Source: Glaciecola sp. HTCC2999 (GTDB taxonomy: Bacteria > Pseudomonadota > Gammaproteobacteria > Enterobacterales > Alteromonadaceae). From it: DNA of 64,000 bases. The notes beneath the pieces were generated by a model. It was not told the DNA's origin and made no database searches. It saw only the letters and a list, made by a program, of their open reading frames with translations. This document shows positions 29,338-37,802 of this stretch, piece by piece. Position 1 is the first letter of the stretch. Each line of letters starts with the position of its first letter. The position numbers and the translations under genes are program-made. The DNA is taken from assembly GCA_949498985.1 (NCBI GenBank), contig CATECQ010000035.1, positions 62,001 through 126,000 on the forward strand. The letters are read 5' to 3'.

Positions 29338-30759
29338 ATGAGCGAAATTAAAACGCAACTAGTTGTTTTAGGTGCCGGTCCAGGCGGTTATTCTGCCGCA
29401 TTCCGTGCAGCTGATTTAGGGATTGATACTGTACTAGTTGACGCCCGTGCTAACTTAGGTGGTGTATGTTTAAACGTGGGTTGTATTCCATCAAAAGCAT
29501 TGCTCCATGTAGCGAAAGTGATTAAAGAAGCAAAGCATTTATCAAGTCATGGGGTGTCATTTGGCGAACCAACGATTGATTTAGATAAAGTACGTGATTG
29601 GAAAGACAGTGTTGTTAGCCAATTAACCAAAGGGTTAAGTGGTATGTCTAAAATGCGCAAAGTAGAATTTGTTCAAGGTTTAGGAAAATTTACTGGTAGT
29701 AATACTCTTGAAGTTACCGGTGATAAAGGTACAACAACCATTTCTTTCGACAATGCAATTATTGCGGCAGGATCAGAGCCTGTTTCCTTACCATTTATCC
29801 CTGAAGATGACCGTGTTATTGATTCCACTGGTGCATTAGAAATGAAAGACATCCCTGGAAAAATGCTTGTGTTAGGGGGAGGGATCATTGGTTTAGAAAT
29901 GGGAACTGTATATAACGCGCTAGGCTCACAGATTGATGTGGTTGAATTTTTAGATCAGTTAATACCTGCAGCAGATAAAGATATTGTTAAGGTATATAAC
30001 AAAACGATTAAAGATACCTTTAACGTCATGCTAGAGACGAAAGTCACAGGTGTTGAAGCTAAGAAAGACGGTTTATACGTGAGCTTTGAAGGTAAAAAAG
30101 CGCCAGCCGAGCCCGTTCGTTATGATAAAGTGCTTGTCGCTGTTGGGCGTAAGCCAAATGGTAAATTAGTTGGTGCTGACGTTGCTGGTGTGAGTGTTGA
30201 CGAGCGTGGATTTATCAATGTTGATAAGCAAATGCGAACAAACGTACCACATATCTTTGCCATTGGTGATTTAGTGGGTCAACCGATGCTGGCACATAAA
30301 GCGGTACATGAAGGCCATGTTGCAGCAGAAGTCGTTGCTGGCAAGAAGCATTTCTTCGATCCTAAATGCATACCTTCAGTCGCCTATACTGAGCCAGAAT
30401 TAGCTTGGGTTGGTTTAACAGAAAAAGAAGCAAAAGAACAAGGCATCAACTATGAAGCCGCTTCATTCCCATGGGCAGCCTCTGGTCGTGCGATTGCTTC
30501 TGATGCGACAGACGGTTTAACGAAGTTGATCTTCGATAAAGACACGGATCGTATTATTGGTGGTGCGATGGTAGGGACTAATGCAGGTGAAATGCTTGGT
30601 GAGATCGGATTAGCGATCGAAATGGGTGCCGACGCCGAAGATATAGCGTTAACTATTCATGCACACCCTACATTAAATGAATCAATAGGCCTTGCCGCTG
30701 AGATTTATGAAGGTAGCATTACTGATTTACCCAATCCAAAAGCAAATAAGAAAAAGTAA
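29338..30759 (+). CDS. lpdA: Dihydrolipoyl dehydrogenase (E3)
   Basis: FAD- and NAD-dependent E3 that reoxidises dihydrolipoamide in the pyruvate, 2-oxoglutarate and glycine systems. The FAD motif GAGPGGYSAAFRAADLG is followed by the redox disulfide C44-x4-C49 (CLNVGCIPSK), the NAD motif LGGGIIGLEMG and the C-terminal dimer-interface HAHPTLNES with the catalytic His-Glu pair. Length 473 aa is standard. It closes the pdhR operon and is followed by a terminator. Confidence 0.97.
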   Translation: MSEIKTQLVVLGAGPGGYSAAFRAADLGIDTVLVDARANLGGVCLNVGCIPSKALLHVAKVIKEAKHLSSHGVSFGEPTIDLDKVRDWKDSVVSQLTKGLSGMSKMRKVEFVQGLGKFTGSNTLEVTGDKGTTTISFDNAIIAAGSEPVSLPFIPEDDRVIDSTGALEMKDIPGKMLVLGGGIIGLEMGTVYNALGSQIDVVEFLDQLIPAADKDIVKVYNKTIKDTFNVMLETKVTGVEAKKDGLYVSFEGKKAPAEPVRYDKVLVAVGRKPNGKLVGADVAGVSVDERGFINVDKQMRTNVPHIFAIGDLVGQPMLAHKAVHEGHVAAEVVAGKKHFFDPKCIPSVAYTEPELAWVGLTEKEAKEQGINYEAASFPWAASGRAIASDATDGLTKLIFDKDTDRIIGGAMVGTNAGEMLGEIGLAIEMGADAEDIALTIHAHPTLNESIGLAAEIYEGSITDLPNPKANKKK

Positions 30760-30792
30760 CCTTTTTCGAAAAAATGCGTAAAATAATGAAAC

Positions 30793-30829
30793 AATCCCTA
30801 ATACTGGCAGCAGTTTAGGGATTTTTTTT
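30793..30829 (+). terminator. Intrinsic terminator after lpdA
   Basis: AATCCCTAA (30793-30801) pairs with TTAGGGATT, which ends at 30822, and is followed by eight T residues overlapping the stem end. It lies 34 bp after the lpdA stop. Confidence 0.88.
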
Positions 30830-30867
30830 GTTATGATTACCCCAGATGATTTTTGATTAAGTGATGT

Positions 30868-31137
30868 ATGCGTCAAATAGAGTTATTTGAAGTACCTAGC
30901 CCATGTATTGGCGTTTGCCAATCGGGCCCTAAAGGTTATTGTCATGGCTGTTTTCGTTCGCGTGAAGAGCGAGTGAACTGGCTTAAAGTTGACGATAATA
31001 CCAAAAAAATTATTAATGATGCCTGTATGCGTCGTAAACAAGCTTACTTACGTAGACAACAGAAAAGTGAACAAGTCGCAGAGTCTTCAACTTCCGCAAT
31101 ACCACCTTTAGCCGGCTCCCAAACAGATTTATTTTAA
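30868..31137 (+). CDS. DUF1289 small cysteine-rich protein
   Basis: Short protein of the DUF1289 family (E. coli YdhL type) of unknown function. The N-terminus has the family pattern CIGVCQSGPKGYCHGCFRS, four cysteines that could bind a metal, followed by REERVNW and a basic helical tail (RRKQAYLRRQQK). Length is 89 aa. It stands alone between the lpdA terminator and the DUF481 gene. No function is assigned. Confidence 0.8.
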   Translation: MRQIELFEVPSPCIGVCQSGPKGYCHGCFRSREERVNWLKVDDNTKKIINDACMRRKQAYLRRQQKSEQVAESSTSAIPPLAGSQTDLF

Positions 31138-31293
31138 ATCTGGAATATTCCAAAAGTTAGACTAAGTTTATAAGACATCCGTTTTAATAGAGATGAATGT
31201 AAAATAACGTTAGAATATATCTTCGGTTTATTATGTGATCATATTTAAAATAAACTCTTTCTATTAAAGCACTCATTATCTTAAAGGAAACTT

Positions 31294-32040
31294 ATGTCGA
31301 TGACTAAGACGCCAATCGCTCTTGTTTTATGCGCTTTTTTTGCAACCGCGCCAAGTGTTGCACAAAACATTAAACCTATTTCTATGGACGGTGAATTTGG
31401 TTTAATTATTACAACGGGGAATACCGAAGCGACCTCTTTAAGTGCAGGACTATCAGGCACACAGGAGTTAGTAGATTGGAGCAATGAATATAAGTTTGAT
31501 GCGCTTTATAAGCAAGATAAAGTCCTGCGAGGGGATAATAAAGTGACCGAGACAACGGCTCAAAAATACTTTTTATCGGGTCAAGCTAACTATAAGTTAA
31601 CACAAGAAAATCAACGGTTATTTGTATTTGGTTCATATGAAGACGATCGCTTTTCAGATTTTAAATATCAATCTACGGTTGCTCTAGGTTGGAATCAGCA
31701 AGTATTTGCAAATGAGACATCTAAGTTTAGTTATTCAATCGGTCCTGGTTATAGTTTCTCAGAGAACCAAGAAGGAAAAAATTTAGATAGTGTGATATTG
31801 CGTGCAGCGTTGCAATATTCACTCAAGTTATCTGATTCGGCGAAAATTACACAATCATTGTCTTCAGAATTGGGTGGAGATAACACTAAATCTCGCTCAG
31901 TAACGGCGGTTTCTGCAACATTAAAAGATGCGTTATCGATGAAGGTGTCTTTAAAACTTGATCACAACTCTGATGTAGAAGGTAATAGTAAAAAATTGGA
32001 TACTGAAACAGCAGTAACGTTAGTTTATACCTTTTTCTAA
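31294..32040 (+). CDS. DUF481 outer-membrane protein (YdiY-like)
   Basis: Predicted outer-membrane beta-barrel of the DUF481 family, which includes salt-induced YdiY; role unknown. A signal peptide (about residues 1-23, ending PSVAQ) precedes the mature start. Family motifs are GEFGLIITTGNTEATSLSAG, WSNEYKFDALYKQD, KYFLSGQANYKLT and RLFVFGSYEDDRFSDFKYQ. Alternating strands end in a terminal Phe (TLVYTFF), the BAM recognition pattern. Length is 248 aa. AAAGGAAA precedes the ATG. Confidence 0.85.
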   Translation: MSMTKTPIALVLCAFFATAPSVAQNIKPISMDGEFGLIITTGNTEATSLSAGLSGTQELVDWSNEYKFDALYKQDKVLRGDNKVTETTAQKYFLSGQANYKLTQENQRLFVFGSYEDDRFSDFKYQSTVALGWNQQVFANETSKFSYSIGPGYSFSENQEGKNLDSVILRAALQYSLKLSDSAKITQSLSSELGGDNTKSRSVTAVSATLKDALSMKVSLKLDHNSDVEGNSKKLDTETAVTLVYTFF

Positions 32041-32060
32041 TCAATATAATTCATACACGA

Positions 32061-32127
32061 AAAAGGCTTAGTCGCGTTTGAAGTACTCACATAATAAGGG
32101 TAACTTCATGTAGCTGCTAAGCCTTTT
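32061..32127 (-). terminator. Long hairpin between DUF481 gene and serA, probably the serA terminator
   Basis: AAAAGGCTTAG (32061-32071) and CTAAGCCTTTT (32117-32127) form an 11-bp perfect stem around a 45-nt loop that may fold further (GAAGT with ACTTC). Read on the - strand the stem ends in a T-run, which suits serA termination. On the + strand the T-run is only four bases. Confidence 0.65.
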
Positions 32128-32160
32128 CATCTCTATATAACGATTCTCATTGAATTATGC

Positions 32161-33390
32161 TTAATGCAAAATCCGAGTTTTAATCGTACCATCAATTTGA
32201 GTCAACTGTGCAAACGCATCATCGGCTCTATCTGTTTCAACATCAATAACCACATATCCAATATTCTCATTTGTCTGTAAGTACTGAGCGGCAATATTAA
32301 TATTCTGTGAGGCAAACGCTTGGTTGATTTGAGTTAATACGCCAGGAGCATTTTTGTGGATATGTAACAAACGAGAATGCTTAGTATGAACTGGCAGTGA
32401 AACCTCAGGAAAATTAACAGCCGAAAGTGTGGAGCCATTATCTGAATATTTAGCTAGCTTACCTGCCACCTCAATACCGATATTTTCTTGAGCTTCTTGA
32501 GTGCTCCCACCAACATGCGGCGTTAAAATAACGTTGTCAAAACGACGTAATGGTGATTCGAATTCTTCATGATTAGACTTGGGTTCGATCGGGAATACAT
32601 CAATGGCCGCTCCATTTAATTTACCGGAATCCAAAGCGTCTTCTAATGCCGGGATATCAATAACCGTTCCGCGAGCGGCATTAATTAAGATAGATCCGTC
32701 TTTCATTTGTGCTATTTCTTCAGCACCGATCATGTTTTGAGTTTCAGCTGTCTCAGGTACGTGTAAACTAACCACATCAGAGGTGTTGAGTAACTGCTGC
32801 ATGGTTTTAATTTGGATAGCATTACCTAAGACAAGTTTATCTTCAATATCAAAAAACTGGACACGCATGCCTAAATGTTCTGCAAGAATACTTAGTTGAG
32901 TACCGATGTGTCCATAACCAATAATTCCTAATGTTTTACCACGAGCTTCATACGAACCATTGGCACTCTTATCCCACTCACCTCGATGTGCTTTTGCATT
33001 TTTTGCAGGGATACCGCGTAATAATAATATTAACGTACCTAGTACTAACTCTGCGACGGAGCGCGTATTTGAGAACGGGGCATTAAATACTGGAATACCA
33101 CGTATTTGGGTGGCTGTCAGGTCTACTTGGTTTGTGCCAATACAAAAACAACCCACAGCTACTAGCTTTTGAGCACTATCCACAACACGCTCTGTAATTT
33201 GAGTGCGGGAACGCAGTCCGATAAAGTGTACATCTTTGACTTTCTCGACTAACTCATCTTCAGGTAATGAAGTTTTGAGATACTCAATATTACTGTAGCC
33301 ATTATTCTTTAATGTTTCTAACGCACTTTCGTGAACGCCTTCAAGTAATAATATTTTAATCTTGTCTTTGGGAAGTGAAACCTTGCTCAT
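32161..33390 (-). CDS. serA: D-3-phosphoglycerate dehydrogenase SerA
   Basis: NAD-dependent first enzyme of the phosphorylated serine pathway. Substrate- and NAD-binding motifs seen are IGLRSRTQ, CIGTNQVDL, NAPFSNTRSVAEL, GIIGYGHIGTQL, INAARGTVIDI and the catalytic LTPHVGGSTQEAQENIG. The C-terminal ACT domain (about residues 335-409, HKNAPGVLTQIN onward) gives serine feedback inhibition. The ATG at 33390 (409 aa, MSKVSLPKDKIK) is preferred over an extension to 33426 because it matches the family start. Tandem met boxes lie 31 bp upstream. Confidence 0.96.
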   Translation of the reverse strand: MSKVSLPKDKIKILLLEGVHESALETLKNNGYSNIEYLKTSLPEDELVEKVKDVHFIGLRSRTQITERVVDSAQKLVAVGCFCIGTNQVDLTATQIRGIPVFNAPFSNTRSVAELVLGTLILLLRGIPAKNAKAHRGEWDKSANGSYEARGKTLGIIGYGHIGTQLSILAEHLGMRVQFFDIEDKLVLGNAIQIKTMQQLLNTSDVVSLHVPETAETQNMIGAEEIAQMKDGSILINAARGTVIDIPALEDALDSGKLNGAAIDVFPIEPKSNHEEFESPLRRFDNVILTPHVGGSTQEAQENIGIEVAGKLAKYSDNGSTLSAVNFPEVSLPVHTKHSRLLHIHKNAPGVLTQINQAFASQNINIAAQYLQTNENIGYVVIDVETDRADDAFAQLTQIDGTIKTRILH

Positions 33391-33420
33391 GGGATGTAAA
33401 CCTGTAGAAATAAAATAAAG

Positions 33421-33444
33421 AGACATCTAGACGTCTAGATGCGT
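33421..33444 (-). promoter_or_regulatory. Tandem met boxes (MetJ operator) upstream of serA
   Basis: Three adjacent 8-bp units read AGACATCT (33421-33428), AGACGTCT (33429-33436) and AGATGCGT (33437-33444). They match the MetJ met box AGACGTCT at 7, 8 and 5 of 8 positions, with exact 8-bp periodicity. Part of the element is a perfect 18-bp palindrome (33424-33441). It lies 31 bp upstream of serA. The match is direct; MetJ control of serA in this organism is inference. Confidence 0.75.
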
Positions 33445-33503
33445 AATTTACCAAATTGAGACCATGCTGAATAGTCTTTTTTAGTCTTAGTCGAATAATG
33501 GCG

Positions 33504-34157
33504 TTATAATGTTTTGACCTCACCTTCACATCCAACGAGTAATATATCTGCACCACGGTGAGCAAATAATCCATTAGTGACCACGCCAACTATTTGATTA
33601 ATTTGTGTTTCTAATGCTCGAGGATCCAGAATGGATAGATTATGAACATCTAAAATAACATTGCCATTATCGGTAATCACGCCTTGACGGTAAACGGGAT
33701 CACCACCCAGTTTGACTAATTCTCTGGCCACATAGCTTCGTGCCATTGGAATGACTTCAACGGGTAATGGGAAATCACCTAGTACACCAACTTGTTTAGT
33801 ATCATCAATAATACACACAAAAGTTTTGGCTACAGCGGATACAATTTTCTCTCGTGTTAACGCAGCTCCACCCCCTTTGATCATATGCTTATGTTCAGTG
33901 ATTTCATCAGCACCATCAACATAGATATCAAACTGGTCTACGCTATTTAAATCAAATACCTCAATCCCTAGCGCTTTTAGTTGTTGAGTTGAGGCATCCG
34001 AGCTAGATACTGCTCCCTTAATCTGATCTTTTTTGGCCGCTAATGCTTCGATAAAATAATTCACCGTTGAGCCTGTGCCCACACCGACAATATCGTCAGG
34101 TTTGACATAAGCTAAGGCTGCTTGAGCCGCTGCACGTTTTTTATCATCTTGGGTCAT
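33504..34157 (-). CDS. rpiA: Ribose-5-phosphate isomerase A
   Basis: Interconverts ribose 5-phosphate and ribulose 5-phosphate in the non-oxidative pentose phosphate pathway. Motifs are [30 protein letters not shown] (catalytic Asp region) and [13 protein letters not shown]. Length 217 aa is standard. It lies between fau and serA, as in E. coli where rpiA neighbours serA. The nearby rbsK and nucleoside hydrolase would feed ribose 5-phosphate to it. Confidence 0.96.
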   Translation of the reverse strand: MTQDDKKRAAAQAALAYVKPDDIVGVGTGSTVNYFIEALAAKKDQIKGAVSSSDASTQQLKALGIEVFDLNSVDQFDIYVDGADEITEHKHMIKGGGAALTREKIVSAVAKTFVCIIDDTKQVGVLGDFPLPVEVIPMARSYVARELVKLGGDPVYRQGVITDNGNVILDVHNLSILDPRALETQINQIVGVVTNGLFAHRGADILLVGCEGEVKTL

Positions 34158-34231
34158 GAGTCTAATCTCTTGAGGTATTAAATAATCCAGAAAAACTACT
34201 ACTAGTGTAGCTTAAATAATCGAAAAATAAG

Positions 34232-34867
34232 TTAACTATCTGCGATTGTGATGCATTTTTGTGGAGTGAAGATATGCGACATCGGTATATCCCATTGTGC
34301 ACAAGGTATGGTATCTAACATTTGTACATCATGAGCAAGCCCGATTAGTGTTGGGGGTGATGAAATTTTGAGCGATAAATAACCAACCCGTTGTGATTGT
34401 ATAATAGGCGCTAATGTTCGGTCATAAAAGCCACCGCCCATCCCAATACGATGGCCACTTTCATCAAAGCCAACTAATGGCATAAAGATATGATTAATCG
34501 CATGAATAGGGAGGATATTTTGAGTGGTTAAAACCGGTTCCGGGATCCCAAATTTATTCTTCACGATTTCACTTTCAGGAGTATAACGAACGAATAATAA
34601 AGTCTGTGGATGAAAGGGGTGTAAAACAGGTAAAGCCACTATGGTATTGTTAGTCCAGGCGTATTCAATGAGTGTTTGTGGAGAAATCTCGCCATCATTA
34701 GGTAAATACGCGGCCATCACATTACTATGGTCAATAATATCAGCTGCTTGATTGAGTAACCTTGCTTGGGCAGAACGTTGTTCTTGTTCAGATAATGCTC
34801 GCCGCTTAGCACGTAATTCAGCTCGTATGGCGCTGCGTGCGGACATGATGAGCGGATTTTCAGTCAC
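34232..34867 (-). CDS. fau: 5-formyltetrahydrofolate cyclo-ligase (YgfA)
   Basis: ATP-dependent enzyme that converts 5-formyl-THF to 5,10-methenyl-THF. Family motifs are RAELRAKRRALS, MAAYLPNDGEI (substrate loop), FGIPEP and the ATP/metal region GMGGGFYDRTL. Length 211 aa is a little above average. A GTG at 34867 with GGAAG upstream is chosen; an ATG at 34846 has no ribosome site. In many gammaproteobacteria fau follows ssrS directly; here two ribose genes lie between them. Confidence 0.92.
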   Translation of the reverse strand: MTENPLIMSARSAIRAELRAKRRALSEQEQRSAQARLLNQAADIIDHSNVMAAYLPNDGEISPQTLIEYAWTNNTIVALPVLHPFHPQTLLFVRYTPESEIVKNKFGIPEPVLTTQNILPIHAINHIFMPLVGFDESGHRIGMGGGFYDRTLAPIIQSQRVGYLSLKISSPPTLIGLAHDVQMLDTIPCAQWDIPMSHIFTPQKCITIADS

Positions 34868-34870
34868 CAG

Positions 34871-35833
34871 TTACTTCCCGTAAGTGTCGATAAAGAGTCG
34901 AGTTAATTCACTATGATTGACTTTAGTCGCCACGTTAACCGTTTTTGCTGCAGTCCATAACGGACTCATCGTATCACCTAAGGCAGCAAACATTGTTTGA
35001 CCTCGATCCAGTTCAGAGGTACCGATGCGCATATGACCTTCAGTTAATTCAAAAAGATCCGGCTGAATTAAATATGCTAGAGGAAAAGCATCATGAAAAT
35101 AACATATCCGCTGTTCTAAGCCTTGAGAATAAAAGTCCATGTAGAATTGTGCAGAGTCCCTGACAAACCCTCCTAAAGTGGGATTTTGTTGAGCTAAAAT
35201 ATCAACAAACTCAGGGGCAAACGGAATATCATAAGTCACATCTAAACCGAACATGACGAGCGGCCAGTTAGCGGCAAAAACAATTTGAGCAGCATGGGCA
35301 TCATTCCAAATATTGGCTTCTGCCACTGGTGTGACATTACCTTTGACATAAGCAGCTCCTCCCATAATCGCAACTTGCTTGACGAGTTGAGGTAATTCAG
35401 GACATAAGCGTAACGCCAATGCCAAATTGCCTAAAGGGCCAACCGCAACAAGGGTCACTTCGCCTGGGTGTGCTTTAACCGTATCAACAATGAATTGCGC
35501 CGATGAACGAGGATCGCACTCACGCGATGGTGGAGCAACCGGAATATCCCCAAACCCGTTATCGCCATGCACAAAGTGAGCATAAGTCGATTCTGGTCCC
35601 ACCCATGGCATACCTACACCTTGAGTCACGGGAATATGGTGTTGTTGCGCTATATCACATAGACGAATAGCGTTTTGTGCCGACATTGCGACGGGGACAT
35701 TGCCATAAACAGTTGTTAATCCAAGTACATCAATTTGTGGTGCTTGAAACGCAAAAAATATAGCCATTGCATCATCGATCCCCGGATCCGTATCGAGGAT
35801 AATTTTATGGTGAGTCACAGTATTTTCAGACAT
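34871..35833 (-). CDS. Inosine-uridine preferring nucleoside hydrolase
   Basis: IunH-family calcium-dependent N-ribohydrolase that splits nucleosides to base and ribose. The N-terminal metal-binding DTDPGIDDAMA is complete. NVPVAMSAQNAIRL, the HGDNGFGD motif, VAVGPLGNLALAL, MGGAAYVKGNVTP, EANIWNDAHAAQIVF and the C-terminal HDAFPLAYL also match. Length is 320 aa from the ATG at 35833, favoured by AGGA spacing over the adjacent ATG at 35836. It is 12 bp after rbsK, so nucleoside ribose is probably phosphorylated by the partner gene. RihA, RihB or RihC type is not resolved. Confidence 0.92.
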   Translation of the reverse strand: MSENTVTHHKIILDTDPGIDDAMAIFFAFQAPQIDVLGLTTVYGNVPVAMSAQNAIRLCDIAQQHHIPVTQGVGMPWVGPESTYAHFVHGDNGFGDIPVAPPSRECDPRSSAQFIVDTVKAHPGEVTLVAVGPLGNLALALRLCPELPQLVKQVAIMGGAAYVKGNVTPVAEANIWNDAHAAQIVFAANWPLVMFGLDVTYDIPFAPEFVDILAQQNPTLGGFVRDSAQFYMDFYSQGLEQRICYFHDAFPLAYLIQPDLFELTEGHMRIGTSELDRGQTMFAALGDTMSPLWTAAKTVNVATKVNHSELTRLFIDTYGK

Positions 35834-35845
35834 CATGATTCCTTT

Positions 35846-36760
35846 TTATTCAGCATAAGAGTGTTGTGCTAAAAACGCTTCAACCTCATCAATATTGGGG
35901 ATGGATTGAGCCGCGCCCTGTTTAGTCACTGTTAGCGCAGAAGCTGCACAAGCAAATCTTAGGGCTTGTTGCGGTATGCTATGTTGTTGATAGTGCGCCA
36001 TAAAGAAGCCAATAAAGGTATCTCCGGCAGCGGTCGTATCTACCGCTTCAACGACAAATGCTGGGATCACAATATCGTCTTTATTGGTATTTTTCGGATG
36101 AATATATTTTGCTCCTTGTTTACCCATGGTGATAATCACTTCTGCATGGGCAAAATGGCTTTGGAAAAAAGTCTCAATATCATTCATTCGAGCGCATTCA
36201 GACAGCTCTGCTGCTTCTACTTCATTAACGATCAACAGATCGATATGCTGAAAATTTAATGATTTAATGTCATGTGTCATCGGGGCTGGGTTAAATGCGA
36301 CCTTCAACCCCTTAGCTTTAGCGGCGGCCAAGATATCAGCAATACCTGAGGTTTCATTCTGTAATAATACCCAGTCATTGGCATCAGTATCTGATAAGGC
36401 GGTTTGAATATCTCGCTCAGATATTTCGCGATTAGCCCCCCCAAATAAAAATATGGCATTTTCGCCATTAGGTGTTACTTGAATAATGGCATGTCCTGAG
36501 GCGGTATCGCTACAACGGATAAAACGACCATTGACCCCATGCTTGATCATCGCTTGTTTAAATTTGGTATCATTTTCATTAATGCAACCTACGTGCAAAA
36601 CTTCTGCACCTGCTTTGGCTAATGCAATAGACTGGTTGGCGCCTTTCCCTCCCAGTAATACTTGGTAATTATTCGAGGCTATGGTTTCACCAGGTTGAAC
36701 GAAATGGTCTACTTGGTAGACATGGTCGATGTTGATTGAGCCGAAATTAATCACTGCCAT
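35846..36760 (-). CDS. rbsK: Ribokinase RbsK (PfkB family)
   Basis: Phosphorylates D-ribose to ribose 5-phosphate. PfkB signatures are GGKGANQSIALAKAG (N-terminal, about residues 37-51) and DTTAAGDTFIGFF with the catalytic Asp; the AAGD variant is normal for RbsK. NEVEAAEL (about residues 179-186) and TMGKQGAKY also match. Length 304 aa is standard. No ribose transporter is nearby, so intracellular ribose from the adjacent nucleoside hydrolase is the likely substrate. The ribosome site is weak. Confidence 0.92.
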   Translation of the reverse strand: MAVINFGSINIDHVYQVDHFVQPGETIASNNYQVLLGGKGANQSIALAKAGAEVLHVGCINENDTKFKQAMIKHGVNGRFIRCSDTASGHAIIQVTPNGENAIFLFGGANREISERDIQTALSDTDANDWVLLQNETSGIADILAAAKAKGLKVAFNPAPMTHDIKSLNFQHIDLLIVNEVEAAELSECARMNDIETFFQSHFAHAEVIITMGKQGAKYIHPKNTNKDDIVIPAFVVEAVDTTAAGDTFIGFFMAHYQQHSIPQQALRFACAASALTVTKQGAAQSIPNIDEVEAFLAQHSYAE

Positions 36761-36825
36761 AGGATACGGTACCGTATTATATTATTGTAATAGAAATGCA
36801 GAATTATATAAGAGATTGTGGATAA

Positions 36826-37008
36826 TGTCGCCCAAGATGCCGCAGGTCATAATTCGCCCGAACGCCGAAATGTTCAGGGCGGAGGTATCATCACTACCGT
36901 AGGCGTCTCAATACGGGTTGAGCTTGCGCAAAAGTAGTGGAATCAACTTCCTTAGTTTAAAGCATCGGCCAGGGACATGTATGAACGTGCCAACACCCCA
37001 GGAGACTT
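36826..37008 (-). ncRNA. ssrS: 6S RNA
   Basis: RNA that mimics an open promoter and sequesters sigma-70 RNA polymerase in stationary phase. Read on the - strand, the 5' part contains CTCCTGGGGTGTTGGC and CATGTCCCTGGCCGATGC, close to the conserved 6S segment TCCCCTGAGCCGATAT of E. coli. The 3' part ends CCTGCGGCATCTTGGGCGAC, close to E. coli CTGCGGCGGCATCTCGG. The two ends pair over about 16 positions including GU pairs, with one mismatch. Estimated length is 183 nt, as in E. coli. A TATGCT -10-like hexamer precedes the 5' end. Its position upstream of rbsK/fau and next to ygfB fits the known locus. Ends are approximate. Confidence 0.9.
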
Positions 37009-37218
37009 AAAATAGCATACCCAAAATGACAGAGCTTGTATATGAGATTCTCGGAAATATATTTGTATGCAACCTAACAACACTGGCATGGCACATTATC
37101 TGAACGGTCAATTCGCTTTACCAAAGTATTTATTAGATAATTTTGTTATGCTATCGCATTATTTTGAGGTAACAACCTCGTTGTTAATTTATTTTGATAC
37201 CTGATAAGAGATACCCAT

Positions 37219-37794
37219 ATGAGTCTTGTTGCAAATTTTCTGAACACCACTGAACTCCTCGCCAAACATGATGTTTTAATTGATGGTGCAGAGGTCCATG
37301 GCATTATCTGTGGCATGTTATGTGGCGGTATGTCATTAGACAATCAAGAATGGGTATCCGTGTTGACAGATGTAGCTAATAATTCGCAGCCATTTGCTCA
37401 GCCTTTAGTGACTCATCTTCAAAATTTATACAGTCAAACTGTGAATCAACTGACTGACGCAGAATTTGGTTTGGTCTTGAGTTTACCCGATGCTGATGCT
37501 CCTTTAAGTGAGCAGGCGCAGGGAGTAATTCTATGGGTGCAAGGTTTTATGCTCGGATTTGGTTTGCATCAGCCTTCGTTAGATAAGCGCTCTGAAGATG
37601 TCAAGGAAGGGATCCAAGATTTTTCAGAAATTGCCCGCATGGAAAGCATTGATGACCAAGACGATAATGATGAAACTCAAGCACAATTGCTAATTTTAAT
37701 TGAACATGTTCGAGTCATTGCGATGAGCTGTTTTAATGAATGCCAGCCGGCTCACAAACCCATGCCAATTGAGACTGATCCTACGGTCCATTAA
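37219..37794 (+). CDS. ygfB: UPF0149 family protein YgfB
   Basis: Helical UPF0149/YecA-like protein of unclear function found upstream of pepP-ubiH across gammaproteobacteria. The motif GAEVHGIICGMLCGG, the mid-protein WVQGFMLGFGL, EIARMES and an acidic stretch (DDQDDNDETQAQ) before a helical end (LIEHVRVIAMSCFNE) are typical. Length is 191 aa. It is divergent from ssrS and 8 bp before pepP. zapA, which usually lies between ygfB and ssrS, is absent. Confidence 0.9.
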   Translation: MSLVANFLNTTELLAKHDVLIDGAEVHGIICGMLCGGMSLDNQEWVSVLTDVANNSQPFAQPLVTHLQNLYSQTVNQLTDAEFGLVLSLPDADAPLSEQAQGVILWVQGFMLGFGLHQPSLDKRSEDVKEGIQDFSEIARMESIDDQDDNDETQAQLLILIEHVRVIAMSCFNECQPAHKPMPIETDPTVH

Positions 37795-37802
37795 ATTTGA
37801 GT

